Positions 8,340 to 18,079 of a stretch of DNA of 64,000 nt are shown here, piece after piece. Within the stretch, counting starts at the first letter, position 1. Every line of letters begins with the position of its first letter. The DNA is taken from positions 744,001 through 808,000 of the forward strand of contig CAVRZD010000002.1 of assembly GCA_963725645.1 (NCBI GenBank), written 5' to 3'. The stretch is from JALYZC01 sp963725645 (lineage in GTDB: Bacteria > Actinomycetota > Thermoleophilia > Solirubrobacterales > Solirubrobacteraceae). Under the pieces are notes generated by a model that ran no database searches, was not told where the DNA came from, and saw nothing but the letters and a program-made list of their open reading frames with translations. The position numbers and the translations under genes were made by a program.

Positions 8340-8723
8340 TCAGGCGGCTTGCCGAGCGGCACGCAGCGCGCCGGGTGCGCCGGTGCTGCGGAAGGCGGAG
8401 GGGGCCAGCCCCTGGTGGCGCCGGAACGCCTTTGCGAACTGCGCCGGCTGGCGGTAGCCGACCCGCTGGGCGATCTCGCGCACCGTCAACCGGCGCGTCG
8501 CGAGCAGCTCGGCGGCGCGATCCATGCGGACCTTCGTCAGGTGCTCGCGGAAGGTGGTCTGCCCGATCTCGGCGTAGGCTCGCTGCAGCTGGCGGCGTGA
8601 CGAGGCGACGCGCCGGGCGACATCGTCGAGCCCGAGGTCCGAGGCGTACTCCGCCTCGACGATCAGCGCCGCCTCCTCGAACAGGCTGGTGCGGTGGCGG
8701 ATCGTCGCTGGGCGCTGTGTCAT
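8340..8723 (-). CDS. AraC-type DNA-binding protein, HTH domain only
   Basis: A protein of 127 residues consisting almost wholly of the double helix-turn-helix of the AraC family. The first HTH is LGLDDVARRVASSRRQLQRAYAE. The second includes LTVREIAQRVGYRQPAQFAKAFRRHQG, followed by the typical P-AFR. No sensor domain is present, as in SoxS/MarA-size activators. It lies between the cox clusters, downstream of cluster 1 COX2 but transcribed toward it, and could regulate either the oxidases or the divergent CBS gene. The target is unknown. Confidence 0.8.
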   Translation of the reverse strand: MTQRPATIRHRTSLFEEAALIVEAEYASDLGLDDVARRVASSRRQLQRAYAEIGQTTFREHLTKVRMDRAAELLATRRLTVREIAQRVGYRQPAQFAKAFRRHQGLAPSAFRSTGAPGALRAARQAA

Positions 8724-8874
8724 GACACTCTGGTTACGCCAGAACCCCCGAACAGGATCATGGGTACGCGTGGCGGCAAATCTGGCGCGCTCGCACTCGG
8801 TACCCGGGGTGGGTCTTCACGGTAGTATCCGACCACGTCTTGAGCCAAACGTTGCAAGCCACGAGAGGGGCTGG

Positions 8875-9648
8875 ATGCAGGTGCGCGAGGGGATGAGCGA
8901 GATGGTCCTCACGGTGGGTCCGGGCCATTCGCTGCGTGATGCCGCTCGCCAGATGGCCGAGCGCAAGATCGGCGCGGCGATCGTCCTCGATCCGGAGGCG
9001 CCGGGTCCCGGGATCATCACCGAGCGGGACGTGCTCGAGTCGGTGGGGGCGGGTCAGGACCCCGATCGCGAGCTGGTGGCAGACCACCTCACCGGCAACC
9101 TGGTGTTCGCCGCGCCCGACTGGTCGCTCGAGGACGCCGCCGCCGCAATGGTCCGCGGCGGCTTCCGCCACCTCGTCGTGATCGAGGACGGGGACATCGC
9201 CGGGCTGCTCTCGATGCGCGACGTGGTGCGCTGCTGGACCCAGGACGGCGCCACGTCGCGACATGCCGCCGGGCGTGCAGGCGAACTGACGGGAGCTCCG
9301 GCCGCCGGGATCGGCCCGCGCCGCGCGCTGCCCGGGCGGCTGTGCCCCCGCCCCCGCAGCGGGCGGGATCAGTGGTGGTCGAGCGGCAGCTCGGAGATGT
9401 CGCGCCGCGTCTGGCGGATCCACCTGATGAACGTGATCAGGAAGATCACGATGCCGACGATCGAGATGATGAAGTTGATCGTGATCCCGATCACCCCGAG
9501 CGTGATCCCGGCGGCCATGATCACGGGCAGGAAGGTCGGCCCCGGGAGGTGGATCTCCTCCGCGACCGGGGGCGCGTCCTCCGCGGTCTCGTCGAGCTCC
9601 GTCACGAGATGTAGATGGCGGCGGCCAGGAAGGACATCCCGAACATGA
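8875..9648 (+). CDS. CBS-pair protein with a 3' end overlapping the opposite-strand cox gene
   Basis: Two CBS motifs are clear in residues 1-125: VGPGHSLRDAARQMAERKIGAAIVLD with GIITERDVL, and APDWSLEDAAAAMVRGGFRHLVVIEDGDIAGLLSMRDVV. Such pairs bind adenine nucleotides and tune a partner or a process. After about residue 130 the chain becomes Arg/Pro-rich and then reads antisense through the COX4-like gene to a stop at 9646-9648, so the last 90 or so residues are probably not native. Either the true stop was lost by a frameshift near 9280-9370 or the genes really overlap by about 280 bases. Start at ATG 8875 is the one just before the first CBS repeat. Confidence 0.7.
   Translation: MQVREGMSEMVLTVGPGHSLRDAARQMAERKIGAAIVLDPEAPGPGIITERDVLESVGAGQDPDRELVADHLTGNLVFAAPDWSLEDAAAAMVRGGFRHLVVIEDGDIAGLLSMRDVVRCWTQDGATSRHAAGRAGELTGAPAAGIGPRRALPGRLCPRPRSGRDQWWSSGSSEMSRRVWRIHLMNVIRKITMPTIEMMKLIVIPITPSVIPAAMITGRKVGPGRWISSATGGASSAVSSSSVTRCRWRRPGRTSRT
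9369..9605 (-). CDS. COX4-like two-helix membrane protein of cox cluster 2
   Basis: A protein of 78 residues from GTG 9605: an acidic N-terminus (VTELDETAEDAP), then two hydrophobic helices separated by a short turn (about residues 28-62), then a basic tail ending LDHH. Size and layout fit the small subunit IV / cytochrome c oxidase polypeptide 4 proteins of bacteria, which sit at the edge of the oxidase. Its GTG overlaps the TGA of the 36-residue gene before it (GTGA), so translation is probably coupled. It closes cox cluster 2. Confidence 0.65.
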   Translation of the reverse strand: MTELDETAEDAPPVAEEIHLPGPTFLPVIMAAGITLGVIGITINFIISIVGIVIFLITFIRWIRQTRRDISELPLDHH

Positions 9649-9712
9649 ACAGCGCGACCGCGGCGGCGATCAGTCCGCTGCGGATGTTCTTGTTGGCGAG
9701 TCGGCGGTCCAT
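9602..9712 (-). CDS. 36-residue single-helix membrane protein in cox cluster 2
   Basis: From ATG 9712 a frame of exactly 36 residues: basic start MDRRLANKNIRSG, then one hydrophobic helix with several Met and Phe, ending AAIYIS. It lies 15 bases after the ctaB stop and overlaps the COX4-like gene by 3 bases. It has the same length, one-helix design and genomic role as the protein at 4031-4141 in cluster 1, although the sequences differ. It is probably a small oxidase subunit or assembly peptide; function not shown. Confidence 0.6.
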   Translation of the reverse strand: MDRRLANKNIRSGLIAAAVALFMFGMSFLAAAIYIS

Positions 9713-9727
9713 CGAGGCTCCTTCGTA

Positions 9728-12346
<2,619 letters not shown>

Positions 12347-12358
12347 GGCTGGGTTCCT

Positions 12359-13252
12359 CTACCCCGAGGGGATCGGGTTGAACTGGGAGCGCTGCGTGAC
12401 GGCCGCGGCGTTGCCCTCGTCGATCTCGCGCTTCTGGCGTGCGACCCACTGCTCGTAGCGGTCCACCGGCACCGCCCGCACGAACGCGACCATGTTCGCG
12501 TGGCCGTAGCCGCACAGCTCGGTGCACTGGCCGCGGAAGGTGACGCCGCTCTTGCCCTTCGGGATCGCGCTGGCCGGGATCTTGAACCACGAGTGGTTGG
12601 TGTAGCCGGGGATCGCGTCGAACTTCGGCCCCAGCTTCGGGATCCACCACGAGTGGTCGACGTCCTGAGAGACGATGTCGAGCGTCACCGTCGTGTCGAC
12701 CGGGACGATCATCGTGTTGTAGGCGAAGGCCCGGTTGGGATAGGTGAAGCGCCACACGAACTGCTGGCCGTTGATGCGGATCTTCAGCGACTTGCCGCCC
12801 GGTGGTGCGGGCTGGTCGAGCGCGGCGTAGCGCACGCCGTCGGCGCTCAGCTGCAGCCCGGCGGCCCCGGTGCGCGGCGGGTTCTTGATCCCCGGGAGCA
12901 GCGCGAACGTCACCGTGGTGAGCACGACCAGGATCAGCACCGCCCCGATCGTCCAGCCGATCTCCAGGCGCGTGTTGCCGCGAATCTGCGCGGCCACCCG
13001 GCCCTTGCGAGCGCGGAAGCGGATCACCGAATAGAGCAGCGTGCCCTCGACGCCGATGAACACGGCGATCGCCACGTACAGGACGACCTTGTACAGGTCG
13101 TTGATCTTGTCGGCGTTCGGCGAGCCGCCGTGCTCCGGGGTCACCAGGCCGGCGAACGCGCTCGCGGCGCAGACGAGCAGCGCGGCCATGGCCAGCGACA
13201 GGGCCACGGCAAAGCGACGGGAGCGGCGGGTCAGCGGACGCCTCGAACGCAA
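12359..13252 (-). CDS. ctaC: Cytochrome c oxidase subunit II, cluster 2
   Basis: A protein of 297 residues. A signal-like first helix ends at ASAFAGL, then two membrane segments and a cupredoxin domain follow. CuA ligands are in CTELCGYGHANM, with an upstream His in VDHSWWIPKLG; the aromatic patch is GQQFVWRFTYP. Start is TTG 13252: a TAGAAT box lies 9 bases upstream, so a leaderless transcript is likely. It is the first gene of cluster 2, 12 bases before the A1-type COX1. It has only moderate similarity to the cluster 1 protein, so the two sets are distinct enzymes rather than a recent duplication. Confidence 0.92.
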   Translation of the reverse strand: MRSRRPLTRRSRRFAVALSLAMAALLVCAASAFAGLVTPEHGGSPNADKINDLYKVVLYVAIAVFIGVEGTLLYSVIRFRARKGRVAAQIRGNTRLEIGWTIGAVLILVVLTTVTFALLPGIKNPPRTGAAGLQLSADGVRYAALDQPAPPGGKSLKIRINGQQFVWRFTYPNRAFAYNTMIVPVDTTVTLDIVSQDVDHSWWIPKLGPKFDAIPGYTNHSWFKIPASAIPKGKSGVTFRGQCTELCGYGHANMVAFVRAVPVDRYEQWVARQKREIDEGNAAAVTQRSQFNPIPSG

Positions 13253-13261
13253 AGCGGCGCG

Positions 13262-13267
13262 ATTCTA
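13262..13267 (-). promoter_or_regulatory. -10 box of the cox cluster 2 promoter
   Basis: TAGAAT on the minus strand, 9 bases before the TTG start of COX2 at 13252. Confidence 0.45.
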
Positions 13268-13277
13268 TCCCTAGGGG

Positions 13278-14099
13278 TCACGAGCCGGCGAACTTGGCGG
13301 GGCGCTTCTCGACGAACGCCATCACGCCCTCGACGAAGTCGCCGGAGGCGGCCATCTCCTGTTGGATGTCGGCCTCGAGCTCGAGCTGCTCGTCCATGCC
13401 CCAGTAGATCCGGTTGTTGAGCTGGCGCTTGCTCCCGGCGTAGGACCGCGTCGGCCCCTCGGCCAGCCTCGTGAGCAGCGCCTCGCTCTCGTCGCCGAAC
13501 CGGCCGTCGTGGTAGACGCGGTTGATCAGGCCCCAGTCGACCGCGGTCGGGGCCGAGACGCGCTCGCCCAGCATCGCCATCTCGAATGCGCGCGCCTTGC
13601 CCGCGCGCGCGGGGACGAAGAGCGACGAGCCCCCGTCCGGCACCAGGCCGATGTTGACGAACGCGAGCAGGAGGTAGGCGGACTCGCTGGCCACGATCAG
13701 GTCGCAGGCCAGCGCCAGCGAGCAGCCGATCCCGACGGCCGGGCCGTTGACCGCCGCGAGCACAGGCTTGGGCATGCGGCGAACGCCGGTGATGATCGGG
13801 TGGTAGCGCTCGGTCAGGGTGGTGCGGACGTCCGGGTGGCCCTCGGGCGTGCGGTCGTCCTGGCTGCCCATGTCCTTGAGGTCGGCGCCGGAGGAGAAGG
13901 CCCGGCCGGCGCCGGTGATCATCACCGCCCGGACCTCGTCGTCGTCGGCCACGGACTGAACCGCGGCGAGCAGGTCGTACCCGAACTGGCGGTTCCAGGC
14001 ATTGAGCCGTTCGGGTCGGTTGAGCTCGATCTTGGCCGCGCCGCCGCGGCGCAGCAGGTTGACGGTCTCGTATTCGTGCGCCAGCTCGTAGTCGCTCAT
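13278..14099 (-). CDS. Enoyl-CoA hydratase / isomerase family protein
   Basis: A protein of 273 residues with the crotonase fold. The oxyanion-hole segments are GAGRAFSSGADLKDMG near residue 76 and AAVNGPAVGIGCSLALACD near 125. At the second catalytic position the segment VPDGGSS has Asp where true hydratases have Glu, so the exact reaction (hydration, isomerisation or other) is open. The end KRPAKF is typical. Start at ATG 14099 is preferred over 14108 because TAGGAT lies 7 bases before it. Only 24 bases separate it from the divergent HMG-CoA lyase gene, which suggests shared use in branched-chain amino acid or fatty-acid breakdown. Confidence 0.85.
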   Translation of the reverse strand: MSDYELAHEYETVNLLRRGGAAKIELNRPERLNAWNRQFGYDLLAAVQSVADDDEVRAVMITGAGRAFSSGADLKDMGSQDDRTPEGHPDVRTTLTERYHPIITGVRRMPKPVLAAVNGPAVGIGCSLALACDLIVASESAYLLLAFVNIGLVPDGGSSLFVPARAGKARAFEMAMLGERVSAPTAVDWGLINRVYHDGRFGDESEALLTRLAEGPTRSYAGSKRQLNNRIYWGMDEQLELEADIQQEMAASGDFVEGVMAFVEKRPAKFAGS

Positions 14100-14106
14100 G
14101 GCGGGC

Positions 14107-14116
14107 ATCCTATGCT
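14107..14116. promoter_or_regulatory. Two overlapping divergent -10 boxes
   Basis: On the minus strand TAGGAT (14107-14112) lies 7 bases before the enoyl-CoA hydratase ATG; on the plus strand TATGCT (14111-14116) lies 7 bases before the HMG-CoA lyase ATG. The two hexamers share two bases, so the two polymerases would exclude each other. Confidence 0.5.
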
Positions 14117-14123
14117 TGGCGCG

Positions 14124-15044
14124 ATGAGCAAGCTGCCCGAGTCGGTGCGCATCCGCGAGGTCGGGCCGCGCGACGGCTTCCAGAACGAGCCCGAGGTCAT
14201 CGCGACGGATGACAAGGTGCGGCTGATCGAGGCGCTCGGCGCCACCGGCCTGCGCCGGCTGGAGGTGACGAGCTTCGTGCGCGCCGACGTGATCCCCCAG
14301 CTCGCCGACGCCGCCGAGGTGCTGGAGGCGGTGCAGCTTCCGCCCGAGGTCTCGCGCGGCGTCCTCATCCCCAACGAGCGCGGCCTCGACGACGCGCTCG
14401 AGCACCGCGATCGCTTCGACGAGGTCAACGTGTTCCTCTCGGCCTCGGAGACGCACAACCGCAAGAACGTCAACCGCACCGTCGCCGATTCGCTGGAGGG
14501 CCTGCGCCGCGTGCTGACGCGCGCCGCCGAGGCGGGGCTGCGGCGCGAGGGCGTGATCTCCGTCGCGTTCGGCTGCCCCTACGAGGGCCACGTGCCGCCG
14601 GAGCGGGTGTTCGACATCGCGCGCGAGCTCGTCGCGGCGGGAGCCGAGGAGGTGGCCTTCGGGGACACGACCGGGATGGCCAACCCGCGCCAGGTGCGGG
14701 ACTTCTTCGTCGCCGCCCGCGCCGCGCTCCCGGGCGTCGAGCTGACTGCGCACTTCCACAACACGCGCGGGCAGGGGCTCGCGAACGTACTGGCGGCGCT
14801 CGAGGCCGGCGTCGACTCGTTCGAGTCGAGCTTCGGGGAGCTGGGCGGCTGCCCGGTGCCGAAGGGGGCGACCGGGAACATCGCCACCGAGGACCTGGTG
14901 TCGATGCTCCACGAGATGGGCGTGGCCACGGGGGTGTCGCTCGCGCGCCTGCTCGAGGCGGCGCGCGCGGTGCAGGAGGTGCTCGGCCGGCCGCTGGGCA
15001 GCCACGTGCTGACCGCGGGGCCGGTGCGGTGGAACGAGGGCTGA
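14124..15044 (+). CDS. mvaB: Hydroxymethylglutaryl-CoA lyase
   Basis: A protein of 306 residues with a TIM-barrel aldolase-like fold. Signatures: EVGPRDGFQNE at residues 11-21 (catalytic Arg-Asp), FGCPYEG, FGDTTGMANP, HFHNTRGQG (metal His) and the family motif GGCPVPKGATGN near 250, which holds the catalytic Cys. It cleaves HMG-CoA to acetyl-CoA and acetoacetate, the last step of leucine breakdown. This fits the acetoacetyl-CoA synthetase and acyl-CoA carboxylase beta subunit found 6-10 kb away. No ribosome binding site; leaderless start. The M28 peptidase gene overlaps its end by 16 bases. Confidence 0.93.
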   Translation: MSKLPESVRIREVGPRDGFQNEPEVIATDDKVRLIEALGATGLRRLEVTSFVRADVIPQLADAAEVLEAVQLPPEVSRGVLIPNERGLDDALEHRDRFDEVNVFLSASETHNRKNVNRTVADSLEGLRRVLTRAAEAGLRREGVISVAFGCPYEGHVPPERVFDIARELVAAGAEEVAFGDTTGMANPRQVRDFFVAARAALPGVELTAHFHNTRGQGLANVLAALEAGVDSFESSFGELGGCPVPKGATGNIATEDLVSMLHEMGVATGVSLARLLEAARAVQEVLGRPLGSHVLTAGPVRWNEG

Positions 15045-16174
15045 GGGCGGACGTCGAGGCGCTGACGGCGATCCCGCGCGGCTCGGCCTCGCCGGGCGAG
15101 CGAGCGTCCGCCGAGTGGATCGCGAGCCGCCTGCGCGACGAGGGCGCCGTCGACGTCGAGCTGCAGAGCTTCCGCTATCAGGGCACCTACGCGTTCGCGC
15201 ACGCCGCCCACCTGGCGGTCGGGCTGCTGGCCGCGCGCCGCGACGGCGTGCGCGCGCGGGCGGCGGCGCTGGCCGCTCTGGCCTCGCTGGAGCTCGAGGC
15301 CTCCGGGCGCGTCCAGTGGCTGCGCCGGGTGCTGCCCGCGGGCGAGGGCGTCAACGTCGTGGCGCGCGTGCCGGCCGCCGGGGAGGCCCGCGCCACCCTC
15401 GTCGTGCTCGCCCACCACGACGCCGCGCGCACCGGCCTGGCCTGGCACCCGCGCCTCGTCGGCCTCGGGGCGGCGCGGGCCCGCCGCGCCCGGCGTATGG
15501 AGCCCCGGCTCGGCCTCGCGGCCGCGGGGCTGCTCGGCGCAGTCCGTGCCGTGGCGGCCCTCTGCGCCGCCTCGCGGCCGCGGTCCTGGCCGCCGGTGTC
15601 GCCGCCGAGCTCGACATCGCCTCGAGCCCGACCGTGCCGGGCGCGAACGACAACGCGACCGGCGTGGCTGCGCTGCTGGCGCTCGCGGGCGCCGTCGCGG
15701 CGGCGCCGCCCGAGCACGTCGAGATCGCTGCTGGTCGCGCCCGGCTGCGAGGAATCGGGGATGGGCGGGACCGCCGCCTTTCTGCGCCGGTACGGCGCGA
15801 CGCTGCATCCCGCGCGCACGCTCGTACTCGGGCTCGACACGCTCGGCAGCGGCACCCCGATCGTGTGCACGGCGGAGGCGACCCTGCTCCCACACGCCTA
15901 CCGGGAAGAGGACCTCGCCGTCCTGGACGCGGGCGCCGCACGCGCTGGCGTGGAGCCGCCCGAGCGCTGGCGGGGCGGGGCGTGGACCGACCCGATCCTG
16001 GCCCGCTTCGCCGGGCTGCCCTCGGTCTCGATGCTGTCCGTCGGGCCCGACGGCGTGTACCCGAACTGGCACCGGATGACCGACACCCCGGACCGGGTTG
16101 ACTTCGACTCGGTGGCCCGGTGCGCCGCGATCGCGGTCGGCACCGTCGAGGCCTTCGCCGACACTGTCACTTGA
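15029..16174 (+). pseudogene. M28-family metallopeptidase with two compensating frameshifts
   Basis: The frame starting at GTG 15029 gives a good M28 N-terminus (metal-binding AHHDAARTG near residue 130). Between about 15562 and 15735 the expected protein lies in the next frame, which contains the family hallmark PGANDNATGVAAL. It then returns to the first frame at LLVAPGCEESGMGG and runs normally to the stop (NWHRMTDTPD supplies the last metal His). One base appears to be missing near 15560 and one extra base is present near 15733. Restored, it would be a zinc aminopeptidase-like protein of about 380 residues. A full-length relative lies at 26856-28046. Sequencing errors or true decay cannot be told apart here. 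Confidence 0.75.
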
Positions 16175-16200
16175 CACTTACGTAAGTCAGTGGTTACAGT
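16171..16200 (+). promoter_or_regulatory. Sigma-70-like promoter with embedded operator for the ArsR operon
   Basis: TTGACA at 16171-16176, an 18-base spacer, then TACAGT at 16195-16200, 7 bases before the ATG at 16208. The spacer starts with the perfect 12-base palindrome ACTTACGTAAGT (16176-16187), overlapping the -35. This is the expected layout for self-repression by the ArsR-type protein. The promoter overlaps the last bases of the peptidase gene. Confidence 0.7.
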
Positions 16201-16207
16201 AGGACGC

Positions 16208-16525
16208 ATGGAAGCCGCCGCGCGCGCCATCGCCGAGCCCCGACGCCGCGCGATTCTGCGCCTCGTCCGCGATCGCGAGCTGAGCGCGGGCGAGATCGCC
16301 TCGCACTTCGACGTCACCCGCCCCGCCGTCTCGCAGCACCTCACCGTCCTGCGCGAGGCCGGGCTGCTGGCCGAGCGGCGCGACGGGACGCGGCGCTACT
16401 ACCAGGCGCGTCCCGAGGGGATGGAGGACCTGCGCGCCTTCCTCGACGAGTTCTGGGCGGCCGGGCTCGAACGCCTGAAGCTGGCCGCCGAGCTGGATCA
16501 ATCACGAAAGAACAGGAAGCGATGA
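16208..16525 (+). CDS. ArsR-family repressor (SdpR-like)
   Basis: A protein of 105 residues, a winged helix-turn-helix of the ArsR family: EPRRRAILRLV, ELSAGEIASHFDVTRPAVSQHLTVLREAGLL and the wing RRDGTRRYYQA. No cysteine metal site is present, so it is of the metal-free type that usually controls an AHSA1/SRPBCC partner. The partner follows directly with a 4-base overlap (ATGA). A 12-base palindrome in the promoter is its probable operator. The start at 16208 is chosen because it lies 7 bases after the -10 box. Confidence 0.88.
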   Translation: MEAAARAIAEPRRRAILRLVRDRELSAGEIASHFDVTRPAVSQHLTVLREAGLLAERRDGTRRYYQARPEGMEDLRAFLDEFWAAGLERLKLAAELDQSRKNRKR

Positions 16526-16986
16526 GCCCGACCGACACAACCGCCGTCACGCACGAGGTCCACATCGACGCCGAGCCCGAAACGGTGTTCGCGTTCTTCA
16601 CCGATCCCAACAAGATGATCCAGTGGAAGGGGCGCCAGGCCGAGCTGGACCCGCAGCCCGGCGGGGTCTATCGCGTCGACGTGACGGGGGAACACGTCGC
16701 GCGCGGCGAGTACGTCGAGCTGGACCCGCCGCACCGCGTCGTGTTCACGTGGGGCTGGGAGGGCGCCGACGCCGCGGTGCCGCCGGGGTCGAGCACGGTC
16801 GAGATCACGCTGACGGAGCAGGCGGGCGGGACGCTGGTCCGCCTCGAGCACCGCGATCTGCCCGAGCCCGAGCGCGCTCCGCACGGCCACGGCTGGGACC
16901 ACTACCTGGCGCGGCTCGTCGTCGCGGCGGGTGGCGGCGACGCCGGGCCCGACCCGTGGGCCGAGGAAGGCGTGGACCGGAGCTGA
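16522..16986 (+). CDS. SRPBCC / AHSA1-domain protein
   Basis: A protein of 154 residues with the START-like fold of the AHSA1 family: EVHIDAEPETVFAFFTDPNKMIQWKG at the N-terminus, PGGVYRVDVTGEHVARGEYVELDPPHRVVFTWGW in the middle and WDHYLARL near the end. Such proteins have a deep hydrophobic cavity and are commonly paired with ArsR repressors; ligand and function are mostly unknown. It overlaps the repressor gene by 4 bases and is followed by the monooxygenase-like gene 5 bases later, making a three-gene operon. Confidence 0.85.
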   Translation: MSPTDTTAVTHEVHIDAEPETVFAFFTDPNKMIQWKGRQAELDPQPGGVYRVDVTGEHVARGEYVELDPPHRVVFTWGWEGADAAVPPGSSTVEITLTEQAGGTLVRLEHRDLPEPERAPHGHGWDHYLARLVVAAGGGDAGPDPWAEEGVDRS

Positions 16987-16991
16987 CCGCC

Positions 16992-17303
16992 GTGGCGATC
17001 GCCAAGACCGCGGCCTTCGCCGTGCGCCCGGAATCGCTCCCACTGTGCGAGGAGGTCATCCGCGAGTTCGTGGATGGCGTCACGAGCGAGGAGGCGGGTA
17101 CACGTGTCTACGTGTCCCTGCGCGAACGGCGCGACCCGACACGATTCGTCCACGTGATGGTCTTCGAAGACGAGGCCGCCGAGGCCGCGCACCGCGACGC
17201 CGAACGCACCCGCCGCTTCACCGCGGCGCTCTACCCGCACACGCTCGAAGGCGTTGCGTTCACCGACTGTTCCCTCGTCGCCCCCGCGCGACAGGGAGAC
17301 TGA
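16992..17303 (+). CDS. Antibiotic biosynthesis monooxygenase (ABM)-domain protein
   Basis: A protein of 103 residues from GTG 16992. It has the ferredoxin-like dimeric barrel pattern of ABM / YgiN proteins: FAVRPESLPLCEEVIREFVDGVTSEEAGTRVY, then RDPTRFVHVMVFEDEAAEAAHRDAERTRRF. Family members oxidise quinol-like or aromatic compounds without a cofactor, but many have unknown roles. Third gene of the ArsR operon, 5 bases after the AHSA1 gene, which suggests that the operon answers an aromatic or quinone-like compound; this is inference. Confidence 0.75.
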   Translation: MAIAKTAAFAVRPESLPLCEEVIREFVDGVTSEEAGTRVYVSLRERRDPTRFVHVMVFEDEAAEAAHRDAERTRRFTAALYPHTLEGVAFTDCSLVAPARQGD

Positions 17304-17330
17304 GACAACCCGAAGAAGGAGGCAGAGCAG

Positions 17331-18062
17331 ATGGGCAACCCCACCGTGTTCTTCGAGGTCGCCGGTCCTGACCAGAAGGGGCTGATCGACTTCTACACCC
17401 AGCTCTTCGGCTGGAAGACGTCCGACATCCCGGGCGAGATGCCCTACAGCCTCGTCACCGCCGGCGAGGGCGGGGCGCCCGGTGGCATCGGCCCGACCCC
17501 CGACGGCTCACCGGGCCACGTCACGTTCTACGTGGGCGTGGACGACGTCGCCGGCGCGCTGGCGAAGGCGGAGTCGCTCGGCGGCTCCAAGATCATCGGT
17601 CCGGCACCCGTCCCGGGCGGCCAGATCGGCCTGTTCACCGACCCGGAGGGCCACGTCGTCGGCGTGTGGTCCGGCGACATGCAGGGCAACGGCGAGAGCG
17701 CCGGCACCCCCGTGATCTGGTTCGAGGTGATCGGCCAGGACGGCGGCGCGCTGCGCTCGTTCTACGGCGAGCTTTTCGGCTGGAAGACCGAGGAGTTCGA
17801 GGGGATGGACTACGGCACGGTCTCCGCCGACGCCAACGGCGGCGGGATCGGCGGCGGGATCGGCTCGGCCCAGGAGTCCGGCGCCAGCTACCAGACCGTG
17901 TACGCCGGCGTCGATGACGTCCAGGGCACGCTGGAGAAGGCGGAGTCGCTGGGTGCCAAGACGGTGGTCCCGACGATGGAGATCCCGAACGGCCCCACGA
18001 TCGCGCTGTTCGCGGACCCGCAGGGCCACACGTTCGGGCTGGTCAAGCCGCAGCCGATGTAA
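17331..18062 (+). CDS. Two-domain VOC (glyoxalase-like) protein
   Basis: A protein of 243 residues formed by two VOC modules. Module 1 (1-120) starts NPTVFFEVAGPDQKGLIDFYTQLFGW and ends FTDPEGHVVGVW. Module 2 (125-243) starts PVIWFEVIGQDGGALRSFYGELFGW and ends FADPQGHTFGLVK. The two form one barrel with a metal or ligand site; homologues include glyoxalases, dioxygenases and resistance proteins, so the substrate is unknown. A good ribosome binding site (GAAGGAGG) precedes the ATG. It may be transcribed with the ArsR operon, 27 bases upstream. Confidence 0.85.
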   Translation: MGNPTVFFEVAGPDQKGLIDFYTQLFGWKTSDIPGEMPYSLVTAGEGGAPGGIGPTPDGSPGHVTFYVGVDDVAGALAKAESLGGSKIIGPAPVPGGQIGLFTDPEGHVVGVWSGDMQGNGESAGTPVIWFEVIGQDGGALRSFYGELFGWKTEEFEGMDYGTVSADANGGGIGGGIGSAQESGASYQTVYAGVDDVQGTLEKAESLGAKTVVPTMEIPNGPTIALFADPQGHTFGLVKPQPM

Positions 18063-18079
18063 TCGGGCCGCTCGCTCGC

